From contig NC_010424.1 in the NCBI RefSeq assembly GCF_000018425.1, positions 496,001 through 560,000 on the forward strand: 64,000 bases of DNA. The letters are read 5' to 3'. Numbering within the stretch: position 1 is the first letter of the stretch; the number at the start of each line of letters is the position of its first letter. This document shows, piece after piece, positions 1-8,111 of this stretch. Source of the stretch: Candidatus Desulforudis audaxviator MP104C (lineage in GTDB: Bacteria; Bacillota; Desulfotomaculia; Desulfotomaculales; Desulforudaceae). The notes beneath the pieces are model-generated. The model was not told where the DNA came from and made no database searches. It worked only from the letters and a program-made list of their open reading frames with translations. Position numbers and translations under genes: made by a program.

Positions 1-240
1 GACATTTTCCTGGACAGCCCGGACATCCTGCCCATCTTCACCGTCAAGAAGGGGGATTACGCCGTCCAGATCCAGGAGCACGAACACCTGTACCTGATCT
101 TCGAGACCCAGGGCAAGGGCATCGTGATGGGGAAATTGCCACCGGATCTGGTCCGTCTGATCCCCGTAGAGGACGATGAAGCCCACTACGAGGCTCGGGC
201 CTTTATGATGCGCCGGCTGAAGGAGGCGGGGCTGGCTTAG
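1..240 (+). CDS. C-terminal part of an unrecognised protein
   Basis: An open frame enters from the left edge and stops at 238-240, giving 79 residues that begin DIFLDSPDILPIF and end KEAGLA. The composition is that of a soluble protein with alternating hydrophobic and acidic stretches. I do not recognise the family and the N-terminus is outside the window. Codon use (strong G/C in third positions) matches the neighbouring chromosomal genes, so it is very likely real coding sequence. A hairpin and a terminator follow it. Confidence 0.6.
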   Translation, partial: DIFLDSPDILPIFTVKKGDYAVQIQEHEHLYLIFETQGKGIVMGKLPPDLVRLIPVEDDEAHYEARAFMMRRLKEAGLA

Positions 241-260
241 GGCACCCGGACCGCCAAGCC

Positions 261-353
261 GCGGCCCGCCGGACCGGCGGGCCGCGCCGTTGGAAAAGAA
301 TGGCGGAAAAGCAACTCTTAGCACGGACCTGAACCCAGGGTCCGTGTTTTTTT
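261..353 (+). terminator. GC-rich hairpin followed by a rho-independent terminator
   Basis: Two structures follow the first gene. At 261-285 lies a near-perfect GC-only palindrome (GCGGCCCGCC paired with its complement) without a T tract. At 322-346 an 8-bp stem (CACGGACC/GGTCCGTG) is followed directly by seven or more T residues (347-353), the classic intrinsic terminator layout. The second is the more convincing end of transcription. Nothing else is seen up to the DUF3231 gene. Confidence 0.75.
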
Positions 354-467
354 CGGCCGGCGGCCAGACCATCAAGTCAACGAATGGTTGACCCCGGCGA
401 AGGACACTCTAGTAGTGATTCGTATTTTTGAACGGCCGACCGACGGCCGAGAGGAGGGTTTTGGTGG

Positions 468-1466
468 GTGGAACTTATTCCCAGACTAGACCTGTCTGTT
501 TTCAAGAGAAACCCGGGGGTAAAGGAAGGTCTGGACATTGAAGAGGCTTTTAACCTTTGGCTGCAACTGCGGACGAGGTACCACAACATCGAAGGCATCC
601 AGATCCATCGGAACTTCATCCACGACCGGGACTTCGCCGTCGCGGTGAACCGGGTCGCGGACGCCTACGACCGGCAGGTCCAGGTTCTTGAAGACGAGCT
701 CAAGTATTTTGACATAAAAATGCCGGAGAAGCCGGCCAAAGATGCGAAGACTTCCCAAAAGGGGCATTTTATCACCGATGCTTTCATCTACCGGCTGGTC
801 TCGCGGCAGGTGGTGGAGGATGCCTTCGCGATGAGCCGGGCGGTGCGGACCTCCACGACCAACGACCGTCTCCGGGCGCTCTTCACCGGATTTCTCCGGG
901 AGCAGTTGGGTGTCCTCGAGGTGTTCATTGAATACGGCAAGGTGAAGGAGTGGCAGGACCCGGCACCTACCTATAAGACCGCCAGGGCGGTGCAAAAAGA
1001 ACAACTGGACGTCGGCGAAGCCTTTCACCTTTGGGACCACCTGTCTTTGCGGTACGACCAACGGCAGTTGACCGATTTCTTCTTGTCGTTTGCGCACGAC
1101 GCGGAATACCAGGCGATCATGCAGCTTGGCCTGAGAACCTTGGACCAGCAGATCGACCGGCTGGAGAAAGCCATGCTCCAGTTTGAAATCCCGCTGCCGC
1201 CCAGGCCGCCGGAATCGGTGAAGGCGCCTGTCGACCCGGAAACCCTCGAAGACCGGTTCACTTACCGGACGCTCACCCGGGGGATCCAGGAGGCCATAGA
1301 CCTCCACCTGAGAGCCATCGTCGAAACCACCAGGAATGATTCCCTGCGCCGGGTATACACCGATTTCCTCTTTACGGAGTTAAGGCTCTTTGACCGGCTG
1401 ATAAAGTACGGCAAGGCCAAGGCCTGGTTGCACACCCCGCCGGCCTATTCCGAGATGGTTTCCTGA
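468..1466 (+). CDS. DUF3231 family protein (tandem ferritin-like helical repeats)
   Basis: A 332-residue protein built of two similar halves of about 165 residues. Each half starts with a segment of the type LDxxEAFxLWxxLxxRY (residues ~22-37 and ~183-198) and ends in a segment of the type LFxxFLxEQLxxxExxIxYGKxKxW. This duplicated all-helical layout is that of DUF3231, a family common in endospore-forming Firmicutes and often compared with spore-coat CotF-like proteins; the function is unproven. GTG at 468 is chosen because GAGGAGG lies at 451-457, 10 nt upstream. No signal peptide or membrane segment is seen. It is convergent with the epimerase gene. Confidence 0.75.
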   Translation: MELIPRLDLSVFKRNPGVKEGLDIEEAFNLWLQLRTRYHNIEGIQIHRNFIHDRDFAVAVNRVADAYDRQVQVLEDELKYFDIKMPEKPAKDAKTSQKGHFITDAFIYRLVSRQVVEDAFAMSRAVRTSTTNDRLRALFTGFLREQLGVLEVFIEYGKVKEWQDPAPTYKTARAVQKEQLDVGEAFHLWDHLSLRYDQRQLTDFFLSFAHDAEYQAIMQLGLRTLDQQIDRLEKAMLQFEIPLPPRPPESVKAPVDPETLEDRFTYRTLTRGIQEAIDLHLRAIVETTRNDSLRRVYTDFLFTELRLFDRLIKYGKAKAWLHTPPAYSEMVS

Positions 1467-1477
1467 CCTTGCTTTCC

Positions 1478-2389
1478 CTAATCGCTTTTCCCCAGCGCGT
1501 CTTTGAGTGCATCGGCGAGGTTCGAAAAACGGTGCTGAAAACCAAGGGCCTTCAGGCGGGCCGGGAACACGCGCTGCCCGGTGAGCAGGAGGTCGGCCAT
1601 CTCGCCCAGGACCAGGCGCAGGGCGGCGGCCGGCACCGGCAAAAAGGACGGCCGGCCCAGGATCCGGCCCATGATCCGGGCGAACTCGAGGTTGCGCACC
1701 GGGTGCGGGGCAGTCACGTTTATCGGGCCGTGGAGCCGGTCCGCTTTCAGGGCCAGCATAATGGCCGCGGCGGCGTCCTCCAGGTGCACCCACGACATCC
1801 ACTGCCGCCCGCTGCCGAGCGGGCCGCCCAACCCGAGCCGGAAGGGGGTGATCATCCGGGACAGGAGGCCGCCCCCCGGCCCCAGTACCATGCCGAAGCG
1901 GGCCAAGACCACCCGCACGCCGAACCCGCCCGCGGCCCGGGCCTCGGCCTCCCAGGCGACGCAGACGCGGGCCAGGAAGTCGTCTCCGGGACCCGATTCC
2001 TCGTTCAAATCCTCATTGCCCCGGTCGCCGTAGTAACCCACCGCCGAGGCGCTGACCAGAACCCGCGGCCGGGGGTCGGCGGCCTGCAGGGCGTTCACCA
2101 GCGCCCGGGTTGTGTCCACCCGGCTGGAAAGGATCCGCTGTTTGGCCTCCGCGGACCAGCGGCCGAGGGCGATGGACTCGCCGGCCAGGTTGACGATGGC
2201 GTCCGTCCCGGTGAACAAGGCCGGGTCGGGCAGGGCCGGGTTCCAGCGCACCACTTCCAAGTTCCGGGGCGCGATCTTGACGTCGGGCGCACCGCGGGTC
2301 AACACAGTCACCCGGTGTCCGCGGTCGGCCAGATGCCGGGATAAAGCCCGGCCTACAAAACCTTTACCCCCCGTGATCACAACGTGCAC
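1478..2389 (-). CDS. TIGR01777-type NAD(P)-binding epimerase (SDR family, YfcH/SDR39U1-like)
   Basis: An extended short-chain dehydrogenase. It begins with the dinucleotide-binding loop VVITGGKGFVGRALSRHL, has the catalytic-region SASAVGYYG motif about 100 residues later, and carries the C-terminal DUF1731-like block ending in GFQHRFSNLADALKDAL, which defines the TIGR01777 group. Substrate is unknown for the family. The open frame extends to 2443, but GTG at 2387-2389 is preferred because GGGAGGAGG sits about 9 nt upstream and the Rossmann strand then begins at residue 2, as in relatives. It stands alone; the YkgJ-like gene is divergent. Confidence 0.85.
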   Translation of the reverse strand: MHVVITGGKGFVGRALSRHLADRGHRVTVLTRGAPDVKIAPRNLEVVRWNPALPDPALFTGTDAIVNLAGESIALGRWSAEAKQRILSSRVDTTRALVNALQAADPRPRVLVSASAVGYYGDRGNEDLNEESGPGDDFLARVCVAWEAEARAAGGFGVRVVLARFGMVLGPGGGLLSRMITPFRLGLGGPLGSGRQWMSWVHLEDAAAAIMLALKADRLHGPINVTAPHPVRNLEFARIMGRILGRPSFLPVPAAALRLVLGEMADLLLTGQRVFPARLKALGFQHRFSNLADALKDALGKSD

Positions 2390-2639
2390 GAGGTTAACCT
2401 CCTCCCAGAAGCCCATGCCTGCTTCCTTGCCGCAGTCAGACAAGACTTAAGTGACGATGTCATTTATGGGCTTTCCCACCATGCTACCACAGAAATGGTA
2501 GTGCCGTCAGTTTTTTGGGCGGCATCCTGACGAATCCCGCGGTTTCAGCGTTTCGAACTGGGCCGGGGCAGGGGTTTGCGCGGGGCACAAAGAAAAGTTT
2601 ACAATACCTTTTAGGGTCGGGAAACAACAAGGTGAGAGG

Positions 2640-3410
2640 ATGAGGGTTGATTTGGAGAAAAAGAAGCGGCGGGTGGCTTTGAACGGGAGCCCGATATTCG
2701 AGGCTCACGAGACGTTCCGGTGTTCCTGCCACCCGGGCCTCCCGTGTTACAACTCGTGCTGCCGGGACATTGACATCTATCTGTCTCCGTACGACGTGGT
2801 GCGGATGAAGAACAGGTTGGGGCTGACTTCCGGGGAGTTTTTGAGCACTTATACCGCCAGGCTCGGCACTAAGGCGGGGCTTTTTATTGTGAGGCTCGAC
2901 ATGCGGGATGACGCGGAGAAGCTCTGCCACTTCGTCACCCCGCAAGGCTGTCGCATCTACTCCGACCGTCCCTGGGCCTGCCGCATGGCGCCGATCGACG
3001 TCAACAGCCGCGGGGAGTACCATTTCATCTTCAACGACTCGCAGTGCCTGGGGCTCAGGGAAACGCAGGAGTGGACCGTGGAGACCTGGATGCGGGACCA
3101 GGAAATGCTCGTTTACGACGAGCTGGAAGCCGTGTTCCGGGACCTTCCTTCCCGGTTGCGCTTCACCGGGCTGCCCAGCCTCGACCGGCACGTGGCCGAG
3201 ATGCACTTTATGGCCTGCTACGACGTGGACCGGTTCCGGAGATTTGTCTTCGACACGAGCTTCCTCAAGGAATACGGGGTTGCGGACGAACTGGCCGCCC
3301 GCCTCCGGACCGACGACGTGGAGCTGATGAAGTTCGGTTTCACCTGGCTCGCGGACGGGGTGGACGTGCGCAAGACCATGGAGCTGCGGGACCAGCTTCA
3401 ATCTGCCTGA
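2640..3410 (+). CDS. YkgJ family cysteine-cluster protein
   Basis: A 256-residue protein of the YkgJ (UPF0153/CxxCxxCC) family. The N-terminal cysteine cluster FRCSCHPGLPCYNSCC (residues ~29-44) and the later CHFV...GCRIYSDRPWACRMAP block (~residues 98-120) supply the conserved metal-ligating cysteines; the RPWxCR segment is the family's signature. Members probably bind zinc or an Fe-S cluster; the reaction is unknown. ATG 2640 follows GGTGAGAGG closely. It has the 2.6 kb promoter region to itself and no operon partner. Confidence 0.8.
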   Translation: MRVDLEKKKRRVALNGSPIFEAHETFRCSCHPGLPCYNSCCRDIDIYLSPYDVVRMKNRLGLTSGEFLSTYTARLGTKAGLFIVRLDMRDDAEKLCHFVTPQGCRIYSDRPWACRMAPIDVNSRGEYHFIFNDSQCLGLRETQEWTVETWMRDQEMLVYDELEAVFRDLPSRLRFTGLPSLDRHVAEMHFMACYDVDRFRRFVFDTSFLKEYGVADELAARLRTDDVELMKFGFTWLADGVDVRKTMELRDQLQSA

Positions 3411-3418
3411 GTCATCCG

Positions 3419-3877
3419 TCAGGCGTGCTTGCCCGGACCGCCGTCGATTAGGAGGCCGAGCTGCGCGGCGAACACCTCCGGGTCGTGGTAGTCCACGTTG
3501 TGATACTCCAGTTCCCCGGTTTCGTAGACGCGCACCGAGAGGGTGTGTTCACCCTCGGTGAAACTCAGGTCGACCAGCATCTGGCCCAGCAGGCAGTCGT
3601 ACTGTTCGTCGACCACGGAGCAGCCGGCCTGCTTTAGGATGGTGAGCAGCCCGCGGAGCACGGTGGCCCCCGTGGTTTTCTGAAATTCCTCCCGCACGCC
3701 CTGGTTGACGATCGCCAGATCCTTCTCAATCAGGGCGGCCACCTGGCCGAGTTCCTCGATGCTCGCCGCCAGATACCGGGGTGCCCGGTTGATCGGCAGA
3801 GCCCGGGTGAGCACGCCCTGGGCCTCCCGGACCGCCTTCAGGATGTGCTTCAGGTCGTGGGTTTTCTCGGGATGCAT
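3419..3877 (-). CDS. hypothetical protein, 152 aa
   Basis: A soluble protein I do not recognise. Residues 1-75 are largely helical and charged (MHPEKTHDLKHILKAVREA). The C-terminal half reads as beta-rich, with the block HTLSVRVYETGELEYHNVDY. ATG 3875-3877 is preceded on the minus strand by AGGAGG 8-9 nt away, so the start is firm. It ends 9 nt from the convergent YkgJ-like gene. Confidence 0.6.
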   Translation of the reverse strand: MHPEKTHDLKHILKAVREAQGVLTRALPINRAPRYLAASIEELGQVAALIEKDLAIVNQGVREEFQKTTGATVLRGLLTILKQAGCSVVDEQYDCLLGQMLVDLSFTEGEHTLSVRVYETGELEYHNVDYHDPEVFAAQLGLLIDGGPGKHA

Positions 3878-3948
3878 GTCACAATCCTCCTGCCCGCCGG
3901 TGTTACCAGTATACTAGAGGTTCCGGGACGGACCGTCAACAGTCCCTC

Positions 3949-4044
3949 GTGATTCACAACGCGGGTCCGGTGGCCCGCGAGAACGACGCGCTGCGGCTCT
4001 GGCCCTCCGACATCACCCACCACTTCCGCTTCCCACCCTGGTAG
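3949..4044 (+). pseudogene. possible gene relic (32-codon C-terminal fragment)
   Basis: A short open frame ending ALRLWPSDITHHFRFPPW has the residue mix of a real protein tail and biased codon use, but no ribosome-binding site and no body upstream. It could be the leftover end of a deleted gene or chance. The rest of 3878-4127 holds nothing I can identify. Confidence 0.2.
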
Positions 4045-4140
4045 GGGTCAAACCTTTAGTTTTTTAGTTACCGAATATTTTGACAAAAAGGAACCAGTCC
4101 CCGCGCTCAAGCCGGCAAAGGGGACAATGAAAGTCAAGAA

Positions 4141-4171
4141 AGGTAAAAAGGGGCCAGGCCCCTTTTTACCT
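4141..4171. repeat. dispersed palindromic element, copy A (also a likely terminator)
   Basis: A perfect 15-bp inverted repeat (AGGTAAAAAGGGGCC, one-base loop, and its complement). Close relatives lie at 26924-26946, 13168-13190 and, degenerate, near 11479-11500. The flanking AAAGTCAAGAA is shared with the 26.9-kb copy. It sits just past the stop codon of the minus-strand selenoprotein gene and probably also ends that operon. Confidence 0.7.
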
Positions 4172-4174
4172 TTT

Positions 4175-4777
4175 TCAGTTCAGGAGTTCTTCGGCCAGAT
4201 GGAGCGTGCCATCCAGGCTGGTTGGACCCCAGCCGATGGAGCTGTGCCGGACAACGCCTTCGCGGTCCAGGTACACGGTCACCGGGATGCCCTGGATCCG
4301 GTAGAGCCGGCCCACCTCGCGCTTGCCGTCGAGCAGGACTTCGACCTTCAGGTCGTGCTTGGCGATGAAGTCCGCCAACTGCTTTTCCCGGTCGGCGGTA
4401 ATCAGGACAACGTCCAGGCCCCGTGCGTGCCATTCCTCTAAGTAGGGCTGCAACTGCAGCACCTTGTTCACACAGGGTCCTCACCCCAGGGAAAAGAACA
4501 GCAGCATCACGGCGCGGCCCCGGAAGTCAGCCGGTAGCGATACCTGGCCCCCGTCCAGGGACGGCAGCCGGAAAGCCGGCGCCGGGGTGCCCGGCGTGGG
4601 CCAGTCCAGGGGCGGCGGCAGCGCGGTGCCGGTGCCACTCGGGACTGCAGGGACTGCAGCCTGGTCGGGAGGGGTGATGTTTCCGTTAGGCGCCGAACCC
4701 CAGGAACCGCACCCGGCGGCGACGAGCAGCAGTGCAGCAAGCAGGAGCAAGGCCAGTACGGGTCTCAAGCTTTGCAC
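4175..4777 (-). CDS. TlpA/ResA-like thioredoxin lipoprotein, predicted selenoprotein (UGPC active site)
   Basis: A 200-codon gene read through one in-frame TGA at complement(4481-4483). GTG 4775-4777 follows AAGGAGGTGA. Residues ~5-25 form a lipoprotein signal ending in the lipobox LLVAAGC, then a Pro/Ala-rich linker, then a TlpA/AhpC-type fold beginning FRLPSLDGGQVSLPADFRG. The strand LLFFSLG is followed by TGA-GGA-CCC-TGT, so the redox motif would be Sec-Gly-Pro-Cys where relatives have CxxC. The frame continues without interruption through VLITADREKQ and the cis-Pro segment IQGIPVTVYLDREG to the natural end. A hairpin suited to a bacterial SECIS lies downstream of the TGA. Family role: thiol-disulfide exchange outside the membrane. 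Alternative: a nonsense mutation splitting a former cysteine enzyme. Confidence 0.75.
4445..4462 (-). promoter_or_regulatory. candidate bacterial SECIS hairpin
   Basis: On the minus strand a 5-bp stem GCTGC/GCAGC (4460-4456 with 4451-4447) closes the four-base loop AGTT. The loop G (4454) is 27 nt after the UGA, inside the 16-37 nt range usual for bSECIS elements. Just below the stem a U opposes C, resembling the bulged U of known elements. All of it lies within coding sequence, as bacterial SECIS elements do. Confidence 0.55.
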
Positions 4778-5649
4778 TTTCTCACCTCCTTGTCTGCCAC
4801 GCGGGCGGTGAAGGTGAGCGCCCCCGTGGGGCAGACCCGGGTGCACTCCAGGCAGCGGATGCACTCGGGGTGGTTCGGGGCGCGGTCCACCGCGATCTGC
4901 AGCGGGCAGGCGTCGCGGCAGGAGTGACACTGTTGGCAGCGGCTCGCCCGGTAGTCGAGCCGCCACAGGCTGACCGGGTTCATGAGCCCGTAGAAGGCTC
5001 CGAGTGGACAGGCGGTCCGGCAGAAGGGGCGGTACACGAACACCATCGCCACCAGGAAAGCGGCCAGCACCCCCACCTTCCAGAAAAAGAGCGGCCCCAT
5101 CAGCGCGCGGAGCGCCGGGTCACGCAGACCCACCAGCAAACCCGCCTCCAGCGTGCCCGCCGGACAGACGTAGGTGCAGAAATAAGGGGCGCCGATCCCG
5201 GCGGCGCTCACCAAGAGCGCGGGCAAGAACAGGACGGCGGCCAGCATCAGGTACTTGATCGCCGACAGGAAGGACGGGACCCGGACCTTGCGCGCCCTGG
5301 GCCGGGCCAGCACCTCCTGGAGCAGACCGAACGGGCAAAGCCAGCCGCAGATCAGCCGCCCCCCCAGCGCCCCGGCGGCGGTGACAACTCCGACCACGTA
5401 CAGCGAGACGGCGTGCCCCGGCAGGGCGAGCAGCACCTGGTAGGAACCCACCGGGCACGCTCCCAGGGCTCCGGGGCAGGAGTAGCAGTTCAAGAACGGG
5501 ACACAGACCTGCTTGAGCGAACCCTGGTAGATCCGGCCCTCGGCGAAGCCGGAAAGGTGGCCGTTGGCGGCGAGCGCCGAGGCAAGCTGGACCATCCTCC
5601 GCCGCGGGTTCGGCCGCGGATCGAGCGGATCTAACGGATGCCGATGCAT
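4765..5649 (-). CDS. membrane polyferredoxin-like 4Fe-4S protein (NapH/YccM type)
   Basis: Membrane-bound electron-transfer protein. Visible: an N-terminal cysteine segment CVPFLNCYSCPGALGACPVG, then about five hydrophobic helices carrying the paired motifs GRLICGWLCPFGLLQE and FCRTACPLGAFYG typical of NapH/NosR/RdxA-like proteins, then two C-terminal ferredoxin clusters (CQQCHSCRDACP and CIRCLECTRVCP). It likely passes electrons from the quinone pool or cytoplasm to the thioredoxin-like partner encoded next, whose start overlaps its end by 13 nt. ATG 5647-5649 is the best start I see, although its ribosome site is weak; the gene overlaps the upstream CXXC gene, so translation is probably coupled. 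Confidence 0.8.
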   Translation of the reverse strand: MHRHPLDPLDPRPNPRRRMVQLASALAANGHLSGFAEGRIYQGSLKQVCVPFLNCYSCPGALGACPVGSYQVLLALPGHAVSLYVVGVVTAAGALGGRLICGWLCPFGLLQEVLARPRARKVRVPSFLSAIKYLMLAAVLFLPALLVSAAGIGAPYFCTYVCPAGTLEAGLLVGLRDPALRALMGPLFFWKVGVLAAFLVAMVFVYRPFCRTACPLGAFYGLMNPVSLWRLDYRASRCQQCHSCRDACPLQIAVDRAPNHPECIRCLECTRVCPTGALTFTARVADKEVRKCKA

Positions 5650-5771
5650 TCCAGGCAGACTACGGCGGCCTTGTGGAACACGTCCGCGGCCTCGCCGCGG
5701 GCCAGGCCGGCCAGAACGAGCCCGAGCCCGACGGCTACCAGTCCGTACGAAACCCAGCGCCGGTTTTTCAA
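5631..5771 (-). CDS. CD1871A-family small CXXC membrane protein
   Basis: A 46-codon gene. TTG 5769-5771 follows GGTGGAG by 6 nt. The product has one membrane helix (YGLVAVGLGLVLAGLARG, residues ~9-26) and ends VFHKAAVVCLECIGIR, the hallmark Cys-Leu-Glu-Cys-Ile-Gly tail of the CD1871A CXXC family. It overlaps the start of the 4Fe-4S membrane protein gene by 19 nt and is first in a three-gene redox operon. The function is not known; the two cysteines and the context suggest a thiol partner of the downstream thioredoxin. Confidence 0.8.
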   Translation of the reverse strand: MKNRRWVSYGLVAVGLGLVLAGLARGEAADVFHKAAVVCLECIGIR

Positions 5772-6032
5772 GTGGCACTCCACCTTTCACCGGTCTATAT
5801 TAGACTCCGGGTGCCGAAACTCCTACCGGCGCACCGTGAAAGGCCTCCCGCCCGACGCAGCGGCGGGACGCGTTAGAACTACTCATCACTCGCTTATCTC
5901 TCTATTTCCTGCATCCACTGGAAGACCAGGGATTTCTTCATCACGACCTACCCGTCTTGCCCTGCCCTGACCCGCCCTCGACCCCACCCCTTCAGAAAAC
6001 GGCTCCGAAAGACATAGAACTTGTCCGAAAAG

Positions 6033-6056
6033 AAAAAAGTCCAGCCTCAAGGGGCT
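6033..6056 (-). terminator. short minus-strand terminator
   Basis: On the minus strand AGCC/GGCT (6056-6043) forms a small stem overlapping the stop codon of the 6055-6369 gene and is followed by GGAC and six T residues (6038-6033). The stretch 5772-6032, which precedes the CXXC gene, shows no other gene. Confidence 0.45.
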
Positions 6057-6369
6057 AATGCGGCAGCTCGACGAACAATGCCTGTTCTTCGGGCCGGTAA
6101 TCGGCCGTGAATTTTCCCTTATAATCAATGTCGAACTGCTTGAAGAAGCCCCGCGCATTGATTTTGGTCTTTTTCACGAAAACGCCGTCCGGACTCGGTT
6201 TCAGGCGGATGATTCGCCTTTCACGGTCGAAAGCTAGTTCGTACCGATCAGCCGGCAAGGTCTTACGGGCAACCTTGTTCAGCACGATGGAACTCTTTGA
6301 CAGTGAGACGACCGGTTTCGGTTCCTCCCGGCGTTTCCTCTTCTTGGGTGTGTACACCTCAAAAGCCAT
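6055..6369 (-). CDS. hypothetical basic protein, 104 aa
   Basis: I do not recognise it. The product starts MAFEVYTPKKRKRREE, is rich in Lys/Arg early, and continues as a beta-rich small domain (SIVLNKVARKTL, ERRIIRLKPS) ending VELPH. ATG 6367-6369 is taken instead of an upstream in-frame start because AAAGGAGG precedes it at ideal distance. Single gene with its own terminator. Upstream, 6370-6600 contains a pyrimidine-rich stretch and no gene. Confidence 0.6.
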   Translation of the reverse strand: MAFEVYTPKKRKRREEPKPVVSLSKSSIVLNKVARKTLPADRYELAFDRERRIIRLKPSPDGVFVKKTKINARGFFKQFDIDYKGKFTADYRPEEQALFVELPH

Positions 6370-6606
6370 TTTTAGTCCTCCTTTGCACATTTTGGTAGTT
6401 TGCTCTTAGCATTATGTCCATGTTCGTTACCGAACAAACACTGTGCACATGTTGGCATTCACCGTTTTTTTTTTTCGATATACTAGAATCGGCGGCGTCC
6501 GCCCCACTTGTTCGGGCCGCTGCCGCCCAAACAAGCTCCCGCATGGATCTTCCACTTTTAGAACGTGTTCCCTTTGCAAAGTAAGATTTTGGAGAGGAGA
6601 GTAAGC

Positions 6607-7485
6607 TTGTTTTGGTTGGAAGTGAGTATTATCACCCCCACCGGATACCAGCAACGGATCGAAAACCTCATTGTGGGCATGGGCGGGTCGGTGAAGGAAT
6701 CCGAACCGGAGGCGGGCGCGGGTACCGGCGCCGCCAGGGAGGGGGAGGTGACAGTCACCGGCTATTTCCCGGCCGAAGACCACGCGGGCGATACGATCCG
6801 CCTGCTGCGGGCCCGGGTGAAAAACGTGCTTGGAACCATCCCGGACATCACCTTCGCGGAGATACACGGCACCGACCCTAAGACCGGGCGCCGCCGGTTG
6901 TGCACCACCTTCCGGGTGGGAGAGAGGCTGGTGGTGAAGCCGTCCTGGGAGAGTTACGCGCCGAAGGGCGAGGAAGTGGTGGTCGAACAGGACCCCACCC
7001 TGGCTTTTGGCTGCGGGACCCATCCCACCACCGCCCTGGCCCTGGAGTACCTGGAGCGCTACCTGGCCAGGGGCGCGCGCGTCCTGGACGTCGGCACGGG
7101 GTCGGGCATCCTGGCCGTAGCCGCCGCCAAGCTGGGTGCGGGGAGAGTGTGCGCCATCGACAAGGACCCGGTGGCGATCAAAGCCGCCCGGGAAACGGTG
7201 GCTCAGAACAACCTGCAGGGCCGGATCACCATCATTGAGGGAAACCTGCTGGATCAGGTCACAGAAAAATGCGACCTTCTGGTGGCGAACCTCCACCCCC
7301 ACCTGCTGGAAGAGCTGATTCCGGCGGCTTTTTCCCGGATCAACCCCGGGGGCGCGCTGATCCTGACCGGGTTTACGGCCGACGACGAGGGGCTGGCCAC
7401 CGGCCTTTTGCGGGGCACCGGTTTCAAAGTCGAGAAGGCGACCGTCCGGGGACGCTGGGTCGCCATGCTGGCCCGCCGTCCCTAG
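6607..7485 (+). CDS. prmA: ribosomal protein L11 methyltransferase PrmA
   Basis: Class I SAM methyltransferase of the PrmA family (about 293 aa). An N-terminal substrate-recognition domain (FWLEVSIITPTGYQQRIENL) is followed by the family signature FGCGTHPTTALALEYLE, the SAM-binding motif VLDVGTGSGILAVAAAKLG, the acidic strand CAIDKDPVAIKAA and the motif LLVANLHPHLLEEL. It trimethylates amino groups of ribosomal protein L11. TTG 6607-6609 is chosen because GGAGAGGAG lies about 7 nt before it. In many Firmicutes prmA sits beside dnaJ; here it stands alone. Confidence 0.9.
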   Translation: MFWLEVSIITPTGYQQRIENLIVGMGGSVKESEPEAGAGTGAAREGEVTVTGYFPAEDHAGDTIRLLRARVKNVLGTIPDITFAEIHGTDPKTGRRRLCTTFRVGERLVVKPSWESYAPKGEEVVVEQDPTLAFGCGTHPTTALALEYLERYLARGARVLDVGTGSGILAVAAAKLGAGRVCAIDKDPVAIKAARETVAQNNLQGRITIIEGNLLDQVTEKCDLLVANLHPHLLEELIPAAFSRINPGGALILTGFTADDEGLATGLLRGTGFKVEKATVRGRWVAMLARRP

Positions 7486-7535
7486 TCCGTGATGGGCTCG
7501 ATGAAAAAACCATTTTCATGTTCGTCCGCCTGAAA

Positions 7536-7563
7536 TGAAAAGGCCCGCCGTTGAAGGCGGGCC
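7536..7563 (-). terminator. terminator for the DUF2512 gene
   Basis: An 8-bp GC stem (GGCCCGCC/GGCGGGCC, 7542-7549 with 7556-7563) with a 6-nt loop. Read on the minus strand it is followed by TTTTCATTTC, so it ends the minus-strand gene; read on the plus strand it may also insulate prmA. Confidence 0.65.
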
Positions 7564-7570
7564 GGCCGGT

Positions 7571-7942
7571 CTATTCCGCTTTCCGGGGTGTTTCCTTTAC
7601 CCGGAACAAGACATCCTTCAAATACTGGTGGTAGAAATAGTCCGCGATCCCGATCAGTACCGCCGCGACGAGGATGAGAAACACCGCGGGCGCCGGCGGG
7701 AAAAGACCCAGGAACACGAGCCAGATCGCTACGCCGGCCATTACGGCGTTGACGAAACTGGAGACGATATTGCCGTAATTCGGCAGCAGCCACAAGTCTC
7801 CGATTACGTAAGTCAGAACAGCGACGATAAGAGCGGTTACGAGGGCCGCGGTAATCGGCAACTGGGCGACCACCCACAAGGCCACGGACAGAATGGCGGC
7901 ATAGATGACGAACTTGATCACCAAAGACCTGACGTGCTCCAC
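7571..7942 (-). CDS. DUF2512 family membrane protein (YndM-like)
   Basis: A 123-residue protein that is almost entirely four hydrophobic helices (for example FVIYAAILSVALWVVAQLP, and VFLILVAAVLIGIADYF) with a short charged tail. The layout and the segment VIGDLWLLPNYGN match DUF2512, a small membrane family of spore-forming Firmicutes with no known function. GTG 7940-7942 follows AAAGGGGGTG. Monocistronic, with its own terminator. Confidence 0.75.
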   Translation of the reverse strand: MEHVRSLVIKFVIYAAILSVALWVVAQLPITAALVTALIVAVLTYVIGDLWLLPNYGNIVSSFVNAVMAGVAIWLVFLGLFPPAPAVFLILVAAVLIGIADYFYHQYLKDVLFRVKETPRKAE

Positions 7943-8111
7943 AACTTCACCCCCTTTACGGCTATTTCAATAACCATTATTCCCCATCGAGCACGCGCTT
8001 TAGACTGCTTCTCGGAATTATCTGGTAACAAAGGATGTCAAGGAGGATACCGATGCGGTGGAATAGAAGCAATCAAATCATAACTCCGGACTGGGTGCGG
8101 GTGATGAGTAC

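Noticed and set aside
6410-6445. LexA-like operator (GTTCGTTACCGAAC)
   Set aside because: The half-sites are in the reverse order to the Firmicutes LexA box (GAAC-N4-GTTC).
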